From contig NC_081552.1 in assembly GCF_963082655.1 (NCBI RefSeq), positions 57,330,561 to 57,394,560 of the forward strand: DNA of 64,000 nucleotides, given 5' to 3'. A model generated the notes under the pieces. That model saw only the letters and a program-made list of their open reading frames with translations. It had not been told where the DNA came from and searched no databases. How positions within the stretch are numbered: the first letter of the stretch is position 1; each line of letters starts with the position of its first letter. Origin of the DNA: Stomoxys calcitrans. Lineage: Eukaryota; Arthropoda; Insecta; Diptera; Muscidae. Shown here piece by piece: positions 12,296 through 27,200 of this stretch. Both the position numbers and the translations under genes were made by a program.

Positions 12296-15200
12296 TCTTT
12301 TCTTATCCTCTATCTTTTTAACTATTTTGAGTACAGTTCCTAAAGAGCCTCTCAAATTTCTTAGGCAATGGAAATTAACCCCTCATATTCCCTATCAAAA
12401 GCAGATTTATAGACTCAAAAACGGCTGAATCGATTATGGACACGTGATGAAAATACGGTACTTCATTTTTTGATATCAGAAACGTCGGATGTCGGAGATG
12501 GGTGCTGCAATTTAAGCGAAAATTTGTGTGCTTTGTTAATGTGACCTAAAACCAAATAATTGGTATCCAAATTTTGGATGGGGACCTAGGGGGGCCGCCC
12601 AGCCCCATATATATTGGGTTGCCCAAAAAGTAATTGCGGATTTTTCATATAGTCGGCATTGAAAAATTTTTTCACAGCTTGTGACTGACAGAAGAAAGAA
12701 TGCAATTACAGAGTCACAAGCTGTGAAAAAATTTTTCAACGCCGACTATATGAAAAATCCGCAATTACTTTTTGGGCAACCCAATATATGGACCAATCAC
12801 GACAATATGGGACTCAAAAGAAAGGTATTTAAGATTAGAAAACGGATTTGATATTCAATTCTCTGACCAAGTGTTTGGGGAACCACCCCAACCCCCAAAT
12901 TACCTCTAAATTAGACATATTTACCGACCATGGCAATATGGGACTCAAATTAAAGGTATTTGGGAGTAGAATCTGATATCCAAATGTGGTACCAAGTTTA
13001 TGGGGGTCCATATTTACTGACCTTGGCAATATGGGGCTCGAATAAAAGGTATTTAAGTGTAAAATACGAATCTAATATCCAAATGTGGAACCAAGTGTTT
13101 GTGTGGCCGTCCCTCCCCAAAGACACCCCCCAAAGAGGACACATTTACGGCCATAGCAATTTGTCTTTGGGAATAAAGCACGAATCTGCTATCAATATTC
13201 GGGACAAATTGTTTATGACGCCACCTCACCCCCATAATACCACCCAAGTAGGGCGTATTTGCTGAGAATTGCAATATGCGCGGCTTATACAAGAGGTATT
13301 TTAGAGTCACATCCCCCAAAACACCCCCCAAACTAAACATGTTTGCCGACTATGTGAATATAGGGCTCAAATGAAAGATACGATACATGGGGTTAGACCA
13401 CGAATCTGTGTCAACATTCGAGACCAACTGTCTAGGTGACGTCCCACCCCTCTAACAACCACCAAATTTTTGAGGCCATTAGAGCACGATGCTGATATAT
13501 TTTCAGGGCTGAGTGGGTACCACCACACTCCCCAGAATACCCTTAAATCGGACATATTTATCAACCATGTCAATGTGGGACTCAAATGAAAGGTATTGGC
13601 GAGTAGAACACAAAATCTATGCCCACTTTCGAGACCAATTTTCTGGGGGTCTACCTCTTCCCCAAAACACCCCACAAACATCAGTTATTTACTGACCATC
13701 GCAATATGGGACTCAAATAAAGGTAAGAATACGAATAAAGGAATAGAATACGAATCTGATATTAAAATGTGGTACCATGCATTTGGGGCACCGCCCCTTC
13801 CCGAAAACACCCCCCAAGAGTACAATTTATCGATCATGGCAATAAGTCGTATTTCAGATTAGAAAACGACTTTGATAACCAATTTTAGCGTCAAGTGTTT
13901 GGAGGACGCCTCATCCCATAAACTCGCCTTAAACCAATGGCAATATGGGGTCAAATAAATGGTATTTGAGAGTAGAGCACGATGCTGAAATATTTTTTAA
14001 GGGCTAAGTATCTGGGGAACCCCCTCACCCCCGAAAACATCCCTAAATCGGACATACATATTTACCCGATCATGGCAATATGGGACTCAAATGGAAGGTA
14101 TTTGGGAGTAGAGCGCGAAATTTTGTCAAAATTTCCTATATTAAATTTATCGCACACTTATGTATTTCGGAGATAAATGAAACTTTTCAATTCAGGGGTT
14201 TAACTTCTTTTTACTTACATGACTTAGGCAATTGATAAGAAAATAAGAGTAAACCTCACTTTCGAAATGTATTAAAATGCCTGATGATCTACCTTAGTTT
14301 TGCCCTTGTTGCCCTATTTACCTAGAGTTGCACCCTTATATAAAGTCCTATGTCTTTAATTCTTTAGACATGGGTTATGTGTACATGAGAATGTATAAAA
14401 GGAAAAAGTAAATAAAGAAAACCCGATCATTATCATATTAAAAATTTAAAAAGGGAAAATTTTAACACCAACCAATTCTGAATGTTAGCTCGTTGTACAA
14501 CTTTTTCTTTATTTATTTTTTTCTATTTCCCTGCACATATGAATCGTCGAAAAGTCGAAAAAGGACCTCCCTCGTCTTATGTGTATAATTTATTGTTGTT
14601 TTCCTAGCCTATTGAAGAAAAACATCTGCTTTATAGGGTGAATGAAAAGAACCTTTTTCATTGCTTTTCTCTCCTTCTTTTTCCATGTTTTAATGGCACC
14701 CTTAGCATTTTAAGCGGGACAATAAAAAATTAAACATCATGTATAGTGTGCAGTTGAAGGAAAATATTTTAAAGATATGCTTTCTTCTTTAGGGAATAAG
14801 AAATATGGTTAACAATTTATTTCTATAAAAAATGTTGTCATAACTTATTTTTACAGAAAAGTTGTATTGGTATAAAAAATGTAAAATTTTTATTTTTATA
14901 GAAAGTAACGTTCAAACTTTGTTATTGATATCAAATCAAAATATTATCAGACTATTTATGTTTTTAAGCCTTTATTAAATGTCGACAATGTTAAAAGTGT
15001 TTCAGATTTAAGAGACCCAAAATTCGCTTCCCTGTATAATAATTGTTTTATTATGTGTGCGCAAAAATGTCTAGCATATATTAAATAAATTTAAAGAAAA
15101 TACCAAAAGAAGGCTTGAAAATAGGTTCGTACACACACACACACACACACCGATTCTCATGGTAACAACTTTTTGTCATTGTATGTGTATGAATGAAGGT

Positions 15201-18200
15201 TTAAGAGCAAAATTACAAAAAGTCTCAGAAGGATTCCAGATAAATTAAAGAGAGATCGAGAGAGAGAGATCGAGAGAGAGAGTAGCTGCTGTTTAATATC
15301 AAAGAGATAGATTTCTTATAAATGAATTTTGACTCTCTAAAACAAATGGCACCCACGAACAACGATTAGAAATCTGACGTTTTGTTTTTTTTTTTTTTTT
15401 TCATTCTTAAGAGTCATCTAAGAATTTGGTGAACATAAAAACTGCAGAAAAACAAAATAAATTATCAAAAAGAAGCTAACAAGAACGTTAAAAAGTGTTT
15501 TGTACAAATAATTTAAAATTTAAGCTCAAAACAAGTGTCCACAATTAATCAGATTCAATGTTCATACACAGTTCTGTTGAAATTCTCTCTTCTTTGAATT
15601 TACCTTGTTTATTTCTAATCTTTGCACCTGGTGTCGTTTGAAAGAGGCGATGGCACATCTATACCTTTTGAACATCTGTGGTTAAGACTAGAACTAAACT
15701 AAAACAACAATTAAAAAATAATAATATTTACTCGTATCCTCCGAATTTTTTTATGTGAGTTTATGTTTCTTAACAATATACCCATATTTATTTTTAATTT
15801 ATTTTTCTCACCCTAAAAAGCACCCGTCACATGTATATGTGGAGACAAAGGATCTATTATTTTTGTGTCACCATATATGCAATTTACCACACGCACGCCA
15901 TACCGTGATTGCAAAACCCACAAAGATTTGCATGTGTATTGTTTTACCTACCACACGCACAAAACACAAAAACATCTTTTAGCAATTAAAAAAGCTTAAA
16001 GGAAAATAACACCAACGCCACATCAACAACCCAGATGGTTATTGTAAACAACACCAAGCAGTCGTACACTGGAAAATTATTTTTTATCGATCTGTGCAAA
16101 ATTAAATTGTGTTTTGTGTGCTAACATTTGTTTATAGCTAACAAAGAATCACGAAAAGATTTTGAAGATCAAAATAAAAGAGCGCAAGCTAACATAAATA
16201 ATTATAGCCTCCTCCTTGTACTTGTACTCCACTTCTTAATGGTATGAAAACGGAATCATGCATGTTCTGGCACGCATGTAACGTCACAGAATTCAAAAAG
16301 AAATCTTTCTTTACATATTAAATGGTAAGAAGAGAGATCCACTACACAAGGAAAATTTTATCACATAAGGGCGGGCATATAATGGCAAATGCTATATCGA
16401 AAATATGTACACAGAAAGAAAAATGTTCCTGTTATTAATGATTTTGTCATAACATTTATGATAAAAATGTTTAAATACGTCCCAATGAATCTTTTCATAA
16501 CCTTTATGAAACACGTTTCATTAATCTCAATTCCATTGAAACGTGTCATAATATTTATGAAAATCAAACAATGTTTATGAAAAGTTGTCATAACATTTAT
16601 GAAAAACTTTCATAATACAGGGTGGCTGATGAATATTGCTACAATGATGAATATTGCTACATTTTTTTTTCGGTGTATGGAATACATTTTTCTTTTATTC
16701 ATGTTAAATTAAATTATTAAATTAATTATTAAATTATTATTAATTAAATTAATTAATTAATTAATTAAATTAATTATTAAATTATTATTATTAAATAGAA
16801 AAAAAGTTATTACATTTTTTTTTGGTAGCGGCTTTCATCAGCCACCCTGTATATATGAGCAGTTATCATAACATTAACAAGTAAAAGCGTGCTAAGTTCG
16901 GCCGGGCCGAATCTTATATACCCTCCACCATGGAGCGCAGTTGTCGAGTTCTTTTCCCGACATCTCTTCTTAGGCAAAAAGTGATATAAGAAAAGATTTG
17001 CTCTGCTATTAGAGCGATATAAAGATATGATCCGGTTTAGACCACAATTAAATTATATGTTGGAGACCTGTGTAGAATGTCAGCCAATTCGAGTAAGAAT
17101 TGCGCCCTTTGGGGGCTCAAGAAGTAAAATAGAGAGATCGATTTATATGGGAGCTGTATCGGGCTATAAACAGATTTAGACCATAATAAACACGTATGTT
17201 GATGGTCAAGAGAGGATCCATCGTACAAAATTTCAGGCAAATCGGATAATAATTGCGACTTCTAGAGGCTCAAGAAGTCAAGATCCCAGATCGGTTTACA
17301 TGGCAGCTATATCAGGTTATGAACCGATTTAAACCTTATTTGACACAGTGGTTGAAAGAAAAAATAAAAAATGAAAAACGTCATGCAAAATTTCAGCCAA
17401 ATCAGATAGGAATTGCTCCCTCTAGAAGCTCAAGAAGTCAAGTCCCCAGATCTGTTTATATGACAGCTATATCAGTTTATGAGCCGATTTTAACCATTCT
17501 TGGCACACTTGTTGGATACCATTAAAAAACATGTCGTGCAAAATTTCATTCCAATCTGATAAGAATTGCGCACTTTAGAGGCTCAAGAAGCCAAGGCCCA
17601 AGATCGGTTTATATGGCAGCTATATCAGGTTATGAACCGATTTGAACCATACTTGCCAAAGTTGTTGGATATCATAACAAAACACGTCGTGCAAAATTTC
17701 ATGCCAATCGGATAAGAATTGCGCACTCTAGAGGCTTAAGAAGTCAAGACCCAAGATCGGTTTATATGGCAGCTATATCAGGTTATGGACCGATTAGGAC
17801 CATACTTGGCACAGTTGTTGAATATCATAACAAAACACGTCGTGCAAAATTTCATGCCAATCGGATAAGAATTGCGCACTCTAGAGGCTCAAGAAGTCAA
17901 GACCCAAGATCGGTTTATATGGCTGCTATATCAGATTATGGACCGATTTGAACCATATTTGGCACAGTTGTTGGATATCATAACAAAACACGTCGTGCCA
18001 AAATTCTGAAATATTTCTGGATTATGTCAAGATCGGTCCAGATTTGGATATAGCTGCCATATAGACCGATCTCTCGATATAAGGTTTTTGGCCCATAATA
18101 TGCGCATTTATTGTTCGCTTTCGGCGAAATATGGGACAGTGAGTTTTGTTAGGCTTTTTGACATCCGTATCGTATATGGTTCAGTTCGGTCTATATTTGG

Positions 18201-21200
18201 ATATGGCTACAAAAAGACCAATATTTTGTTCTACAAAATTAAACAATGACTTGTACTAATAAACCTCTCAATATCCGTGTCGAATTTGGTCCAAATCGAA
18301 CCAGATTTCAATAAAGCTGCTATGGGGGCATAAATTATGCATTTTCACCAGATTATGACAAAAGGTGGTTTATATATTGGGTTGCCCAAAAAGTAATTGC
18401 GGATTTTTCATATAGTCGGCGTTGACAAATTTTTTCAACGGCTTGGGACTCTATAAATGCATTCTTTCTTCTGTCAGTTATCAGCTGTTACTTTTAGCTT
18501 GCTTTAGAAAAAAAGTGTAAAAAAGTATATTTGATTCAAGTTCATTCTAAGTTTTATTAAAAATGCATTTACTTTCTTTTAAAAAATCCGCAATTACTTT
18601 TTGGGCAACCCAATATGTACCCGAGGTGGTGGGTATCCAAAGTTCGGCTTGGCCGAACTTAATGCCTTTTTACTTGTTTGGGTATATCAATGGCTCCACT
18701 TTGCAAATTATGAACCAAGTTTTTACGCTTCAATTCCTCGTACAGGCGATAGTCAGCTCTGGATGCTCCTAAAAATGTAAAGATGTGTTATTAGATTATG
18801 AAATTCTAATGAAATATCGCTTATCCTTAGGTTTATTTTTTGGCACAAAAATCACTATATTATCGGCAGTTCTTCCTTTTTATACTTTAAACTTCATTGC
18901 AAAGTTAACAAGTAAGAGCGTGCTAAGTTCGGCCGGGCCGAATCTTATATACCTTCCACTATGTATCGCACTTGTCGAGTTCTTTGCGCGATATCACTTT
19001 TAAGGCAATCAAAGAATAATGAATAAGAACTGTTATGTAAGTGGAGCTATATCAAGTTATAGTCTGATTCGGACCATAAATGAATTGAATGCTGAACATT
19101 GCAGAAGTCATTGTGTAATATTTCAGTCCATTCGGCTCACGAAGCAAAATCGGGAGATCGGTTTATATGGGAGCTGTATTAAGCTATTGATCGATTCAGA
19201 CCATATTAGACACGTATGTTGAAGGTCATGAGAGAAGCCGTTGAACAAAATTTGTGCCAAATCGGATGAGAATTGCGCCCTCTAGAGGCTCAAGAAATCA
19301 AGATCCCAGATCGGTTTATATGTTATTTACCGATTTACGCCACACTCAGCGCAGTTGATGGAAATCATAACAAAACACCTCATGCAAAATTTCAGCCAAA
19401 TCGGATGAGAATTGCGCTCTCCAGCGGCTCAAGAAATCATGATCCAAGATCGGTTTATATGGCAGCTATATCAAAACGTGGGCCGATTTGGCCCATTTAC
19501 AATCCCAACCGACCTACACTAATAAAAAGTATTTGTGCAAAATTTCAAGCGACTAGCTTAACGGACGGACGGACATGGCTAGATCGACTTAGAATGTCAT
19601 GACGATCAAGAATATATATGCTTTATGGGATCTTAGACGCATATTTCGTGATGTTGCAAACAGAATGACGAAATTAGTATACCCCCACCCTATGGTGGAG
19701 GGTATAAAAACACTAAAAACAATAGCTTCAAGATTTTACGCAGAATGAATGACGCATGTTGTCATGTGGTACATTATTGTAATGTAAAACATCCATGAAG
19801 GCATGCGTTGTGTGTTTTTTCATTCATTCTACTGCACAAAACGAAAGCATTTGAGCATAAATGGACAACAAACAAACAAACGAGAAATAGTGACAAAATG
19901 CAGAACCTTTCCAAGTATAAATTAAACAGTTTACTTGAACTAGACTAGAAAAATTCCTCCCTCAAATTTTCGTTAATGAGACAATTTTTATTGTATACCT
20001 TATATCAATAACATAATTTTAATATTTTAATAGAAATTATTAATATTATGAATATCTTCTTAGCATGTACAAAGTTTCATTAATATAAGAACTTTTTTCA
20101 TAAAAGATCATATTCATCAATTTTCTTTCATTAAGAATTTTTATAATATTTATGATTTTTGCATTATTATAATAAAACTTTTCGTAATATTTATGAACAT
20201 GAAGTTATAAAAACCGATCATTACATTAACGAATTCTTTATAAATAAGAAATTGGGATAAAATTTCCTATAAATAAGAAATTTGGATAAAATTTCCTATA
20301 AATACGAAATGTTGACAAAATGTCCTATAAATAAGAAACTTTGAAAGAAATTTCCGATGAATAAGAAATTTTGACAAATTTTAATTTCATAATATTTGAC
20401 AAAAATGTTTAAATAAATTTCCTATAAACTAAAAATTTGTCAATTACTGTAGAGAATGCATTTTTCCCGGTTGATTTATCGCACTCTTATATATTTACCT
20501 ATTTATGATTTTTTCATTAATATAGTAAAACTTTAAATAACATTTATGAAGAAAAAGTTATGAAACCCGATCATTACATTTATGAAGGAAATTCTCTCTG
20601 TGTAGTCTGAAGAAATAGCGCCCCAATACATGGTATTTTCTAACATAGGGTATGATGTGTTCGAGCTTGAGTTGTACGAACAAACAGCACCACTACAACA
20701 AAGGAAAGACGCACATTCTCACCTTGGAAAATGGTAAACATGCCATATGGCACTCAAACACACACATACACCTTCTCTCTTGTAAATAGGAGGTCGCAAA
20801 CAAATAACAAAAGTTAAAGTTGAAAATAATTAAGAAAATTTCCAAGGATCAAAGGAAAGAGTACGCACAAAAAAGAGCAGAGAAGTAAATGAGGAAATAG
20901 TTTTTTAAAGAAAATGTCACACACAAAGTACATGGAGTGAACTTGTAACAAACAAGAAAAAATTTATTAAATATCAAGTGGTTTGACCTCTCATGTTGGC
21001 TAAAACGAATAAAAATTATAGATAATGAAACAAAAATTAAAGGATTTTGCTTTGAAATGTTTTATAATAAAACCTTTGTGGTTTACGTCATAATTTCTTA
21101 TTACAGGAAGTTTTTTTTTTTTTTTTTTGAAATTTTCATACAAAATTTTTTTTCTAAAAAAAAAATTTGTTGAATTTTTTAAAGTGTTTTTGTTGTTTTG

Positions 21201-24200
21201 TTTTGAAATAGAAGCAAGAAATGAAAACATATGGTCTAAGCTGTTTAAACCAACAACAAAGTGAAATAAATGAAACTTGAAAAATAAAATTCGGCGGAGC
21301 CCAGCTGGACTCTCGGAGCAACAGCGAGAGCCGTTGTCGTTGTCTAACCCATGGTACATAATTGTAGTTGCATGGGCAAAAAATCGAACACTACAGCATA
21401 AGAACATGCATTAGAAAAAGAACTGATAGCAGACAGTGTGTCGAGTTTGGTTTGTGTTGTACTTAAAAAGGCGTTTTCGCAATGAATTCAATATCAGTAC
21501 AACCTACCAACGTACGACCCTTAAAACCTTTACACCTAAAAGTCTCCGGTGAGATTCCTTAACCAAGAATCGGAAAGCGTGATGCAATGGTTGGTGTTGT
21601 GGTACCATCTGGCTTTACTTTTCCATTCCAAAAAAAAACCGTCGATTATTCAGCTCTTCTCGAAAGAGAATTTAAATAAAATGTTAATGAGATGTTTTTT
21701 TCGAAATTTCTTAGAAGAATATTTTAAAAATTTTTCCAAAATTTTCTATTTATAGACTTTTTTTCAAAAATGCTAAAAATAATTAGCAAATTTTTGTCAA
21801 AATTTTTTAGTATCTTTTTTTTAATTCTTTTCACAAAAAATTTTTTTAATTTTTATAAGAAATCTGTCTTTTTGGTGTATATTTTGTCAAGGTTAATTTT
21901 TTTTTATAAAAAGAAAATAAAAAACCATCCGTTTATAGGTTATTTTGGCAAAATTTCAGGATGGTCAAATTTCTTACATTCTAAATTGTGTCAAAACTTA
22001 TTTACGAGATTTTGTAAAAAAATAACCGTTATTTTCAAATTTCCTGAGTTACGTATGTTTCTGTTATGTTGTCACACATCTATGTTATATATGGTGGTAA
22101 TATAAGCCATTTTGGGTTGTCAGTCTGTTTTTGACCGATAAAATGGGTTAGCCGTATTTTACGATTCGATAAAATGGATCAAAAAAATTGTATTAAGTTT
22201 TGTGTAACCAAAAGCGAGTTTCAAAAGTGTTTAGAGGATTGGAAAAAACGTTAAAAATTAGAAAAATATCTGAGGGGGATAACTTTGAAGGGGACAATAT
22301 AGTTATTGATGAATAAATAAATACTTTTTGAAAAAAATTAAACTAACGGTTATTTTTTGATCCGACCTCATATAAACATAAAGTTCTTATATTATGAAAT
22401 GTCAAAATTTTTTATTACGGGTTTTACGTGAAAAACTGTCAAACTCCATATAAAAACAGGTAGCTTTAGGTACCCACAACCCGGATATATATTAACCACC
22501 TTTTGTCATAATACGATGAAAAATGCATCAATTATCAACCCAAAGCAGTTATAAATAACTGCTTTGGGTCCGATCTATATATATATAGTCCGATCTCCAC
22601 CATATTCAGGAAGACCATGTAAGGGTCAAACACAACTCATTGCGGCACATTCATCGGTTGGAAAATGCACCTTCGAAGAACTTAAATCGGGAAATCGGTA
22701 TATGTAAATGACAGCTATATCCAAATAAAGACCGATCTGAACCTTATTGAAAACGAATATCGAAGAGCCTAACACAGCGCACTGTGTCAAATTTCAGCGA
22801 AATCGAGTAATAAACGTGCTTTTATTGTACAACAATGATACAACAACAACAGAAATTCACCTTTTATGAGACAAAAACCTTATCGCTATATGTGGCAGCT
22901 ATATCCAAATAGGGACCGGTCTGGGCCGTATTTAACCTGGATGTCGATGAGTCTTACACGAAATCGAACAATAAATGCTCCCATTCTGGGGTCAAGATCA
23001 TAAATCGAGAGATCGGTCTATATGACAGCTATACCTTAATCTGGGCCGTTTAAAACAAAGTTGTCGAGGGGCCTAATACAACTCGCTGTATCAAAATTTT
23101 GCGGAATCGGACAATAAATGCGCTTTTTATGGGCCCAAGACCTTAAAACGAGAGATCGGTCTATATGGCAGCTTAAGCTAAATCTAAATCCGGACCGATC
23201 TGGGCCGTATTGAACAAGGATGTCGAGAGATGCCTAACACAACTCACTGTCTTACATTTCAGCGAAATAACAATAAATTTGGATTAAGTGGACCTAATAC
23301 CTTAAATCGGCAGATCAGTCTTTATGGAGGGGCTATATTAATATATTGTCCGATATAGCCCATCTTCGAACTTAAACTGCCTATGGACAAAAAAACTGTG
23401 TGAAGTTTCAGCTCAATATCTATATTTTTAAAGACTATAGCTTGATTTCAACAGACAGACGGACGGACATGGCTAGATCGTCTTAGATTTTTACGCTGAT
23501 CAAGAATATATATACTTTATAGGGTCGGAAATGGATATTTCGATGTGTTGCAAACGGAATGACAAAATGAATATACCCCAATCGCACAGCACTCAGTGGT
23601 ATGTAAGTTTGCCCCTGTTCCTTAATGGAATGTTAGTGGGCAAATTTGCATTTGCAATGACTTGAAAGTAGCGACAAGTAGGCACAATTAATATTTTCTT
23701 CAATTAAGAATTTGACAAAATTTCGTTTTTGTAGGAATTTTTGTCAAAATGTCTTAATTTTTGGAAAATGCTGTCAAAATTTCTTATTTTTTGGAAAATA
23801 TTGTAGAAACTTTTTATTTATAAAATTTTTTGTCAAACGTCTTGTTTGTAGGAACTTTGCCAAAGGTTCTTTTTTTTTTAATTTAATATATTGTATTTTT
23901 TTCTTTAAATCTCTCTTTATCAGTTTTTTTTTATAGTTTGTTACGCAAAATTTTCTTATTTATGGGATATTTTTTCAAAGTTTTTTTATTGTAGATTACT
24001 TTTTCAAAATGTCCTTTTAAAAGTAAGTCTTGTCAAATCTAGGAAATTTTGTTAAAATTGCTTATTTGTAGAGAATTTTGTCGCAACTGCTTTTTTATAG
24101 GAAACTAGTTGAATCGGCCACGCACCCAACAACACACGATGTCCGTCGACCACTGAACGATTCCCAAAACGTTCGCGCATCTTTCATTCTATTATATTTG

Positions 24201-27200
24201 TGCGTGTGTTTTTAGCTCACTTTGTTTTTATGTGCCATGCGATACAGACAATTGCAATGGCCAAAGTGGCTATTGAGTGCCAAATTATGGGTCTCATGCA
24301 GTTCTCTGGTAAACATGTCATTTTTGGAAGGATTTTTGGTGGTGGGACGGGCCCCCCGACGCTTGGGGTATATTTGTTATATCAAGTTTGTACTCTTCCT
24401 TTAAATTCCTTCCATTTGATACCTATGTACCTATCGGTAAACATGTTAGTTTGGGTGGGGCTTGGGGTAGGTTGTCCCCGACGGGTATTTGACACCAAGT
24501 TATTTTTAATATATTTTTAATTTCTGCATATTTGTATTTTTTTTTTTTATTTTTGACATTATTTTTAACTGTTTTTTGTTAATTTTTTTAATTTTAATTT
24601 TATTTTTTATTTCTTTTTAATTTAGTTTTATTTTTTAAATGTTTTTTTATTATTTTTTATAAATTCTTTTTTATATTTTTTTATAAATTCTTTTTTATTT
24701 TTTTATAAATTCTTTTTTATTTTTTATAAATTTTTTTTATAGATTTTTTATTTTTTTATAAATTCTTTATTTTTTTTAAACTTTTTATTTTATAAATTCT
24801 TTGAAAAAAAATTAAAGTAGTTTTTAAAGCATTGTTTTAAGTTTTCCTATAAGAATTTTTTTTTTAATTTCTTATTTAAAAGAAATTGTTTAAAACATTT
24901 CTAATATATAAGTTGTTTTCAAAATATCTTATAAATAATAGATGCCCAGAATATCTGATTAGAAGTTTTTATACCCTCCACCATAAGATGGGGGGTATAC
25001 TAATTTCGTCATTCTGATTGTAACTACTCGAAATATTCGTCTGAGACCCCATAAAGTATATATATTCTTCATCGTCGTGAAATTTTATGTCGATCTTGCC
25101 ATGTGCGTCCGTCCGTCTGTCTGTCGAAAGTACGCTAACTTCCGAAGGAGTAAAGCTAGCCGCTTGAAATTGTGCACAAATACTTCTTATTAGTGTAGGT
25201 CGGTTGGTATTGTAAATGGGCCATATCGGTCCATGTTTTGATATAGCTGCCATATAAACCGATCTTGAGTCTTGACTTCTTGAGCCTCTAGAGTGCGCAA
25301 TTCTTATCCGATTGGGATGAAATTTTGCACGACGTGTTTTCTTATGATATCCAACAACTGTGCAAAGTATGGTTCAAATCGGTTTATAACCTGATATAGC
25401 TGCCATATAAACCGATCTTGGGTCTTGACTTCTTGAGCCTCTAGAGTGCGCAATTCTTATCAGATTGGGATGAAATTTTGCACGACGTGTTTTGTTATGA
25501 TATCCAACAACTGTGCTAAGTATGGTTCAAATCGGTTTATAACATGATATAGCTGCCATATAAACAGATCTTGGGTCTTGACTTCTTGAGCCTCTAGCGT
25601 GCGCAATTCTTATCCGATTGGAATGAAATTTTGCACGACGTGTTTTGTTATGATATCCAACAAATGTGCCAAGTATGGTTCAAATCGGTTCATAACCTGA
25701 TATAGCTGCCATATAAACCGATCTGGGGTCTTGACTTCTTGAGCCTCTAAAGTGCGCAATTCTTATCCGATTGGAATGAAATTTTGCACGACGTGTTTTG
25801 TTATGATAACCAACAACTGTGCCAAATATGGTTTAAATCGGTTCATAACCTGATATAGCTGTCATATAAACAGATCTGGGGACTTGACTTCTTGAGCTGA
25901 AATTTCGCAAGGCGTTTTTTATTGTTACTTTCAACAACTATGTCAAATAAAGTACAAGTCGGTTCATAACCTGATATAGTTGCCATATAAACCGATCTGG
26001 GATCTTGACTTCTTGAGCATCTAGAGGTCGAAATTATTATCCGATTTGCCTGAAATTTTGTACGACGGATTCTCTCATGGCCTTTAACATACGTGTTTAT
26101 TATGGTCTGAATCGGTCTATAGGCCGATACAACTCTCATATAAATCGATCTCTCTATTTTACTTCTTGAGCCCACAAAGGGCGCAATTCTTAAGATAAGA
26201 TTCGGCCCGGCCGAACTTAGCACGTTTTTACTTGTTTTTTTTTTTTTTAATTTCATTGCTATGGGACACTGTGTCAAAATTCTTATTTCCATTGTCTTAT
26301 GATCGCATGCATTAGAAAAGTCATAGATAATAATTAAGGTTTTCCCTGATGAGTTTTCCAACTTGGCGCAATAATTTTCCAACACCATTTTTCAAAATAG
26401 TGTTTTATATACTCCACACATGTCGACATCTGTCTTCAGAGTCTCCTCAGTGGCAAACAATAAACAGAGGATTTTCGTCCATTTCATTTATATTTATTCC
26501 ATCAACGAGGGTTGATGATAACATGTTTTTTTTTTCGTTTCCTTTATCAATTTATGTTGCAGCAAAACACCACACAACGCCAATGTCTTATCCTTCCTTC
26601 TTGCCTTTCCTTAAGAAAATGTGTTTGTGTTGGAAGATTTTGTATTTCATTTCCAAGAAAATGTCTTGCCTGAATTGCATAGGCACAACAGTCATACAGA
26701 AAATTATATAAACATCAGCTGCCTACCTCCTTTTGTTGTATTCTCTTCTTGTTTACTTATTTGTAGCGAGTATATACAGATCCTGTATGTGTGATAACTA
26801 ATCTTATATTTGTTTTTTGTCTGCTCTCCAAGTCATGTGACATGTTGAATTTTAAATACTTTTTCGTCTGCTACAGTGCAGCAAACAAAAGTATGGGCCA
26901 TGAACCTTTTTGTTGATGTTTGGTTTGTCTGCCCATTTTCCTTTTCTCAATGGTACGAAAATAAATGATGTAGCCAACGCTTTGAATTCTAATCCTCCTA
27001 CCTGCCCACAACAGTTGTACTATTTTCAATTGATAGAACAGATATTTCTTAAATGATTGCAGGAAGTAAGTATTTTTTTTTTTAATCTTTAAGGCTTTTT
27101 GGGCAATTTCAATAAATTGAAAAATAATTTGAATTCTGTTATTTATAAGCCTGTAAGAGTTTTAAAAGATCATTTGTAGTATTTTAGTATAAAAATTATT

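Noticed and set aside
21000..21407. 135-codon open frame on the minus strand
   Set aside because: Runs through a T/A homopolymer and into dispersed repeat X; no domain.
25843..26388. 181-codon open frame on the minus strand
   Set aside because: Lies inside the R1 repeat; the peptide repeats [14 protein letters not shown] units that are translations of the monomer.
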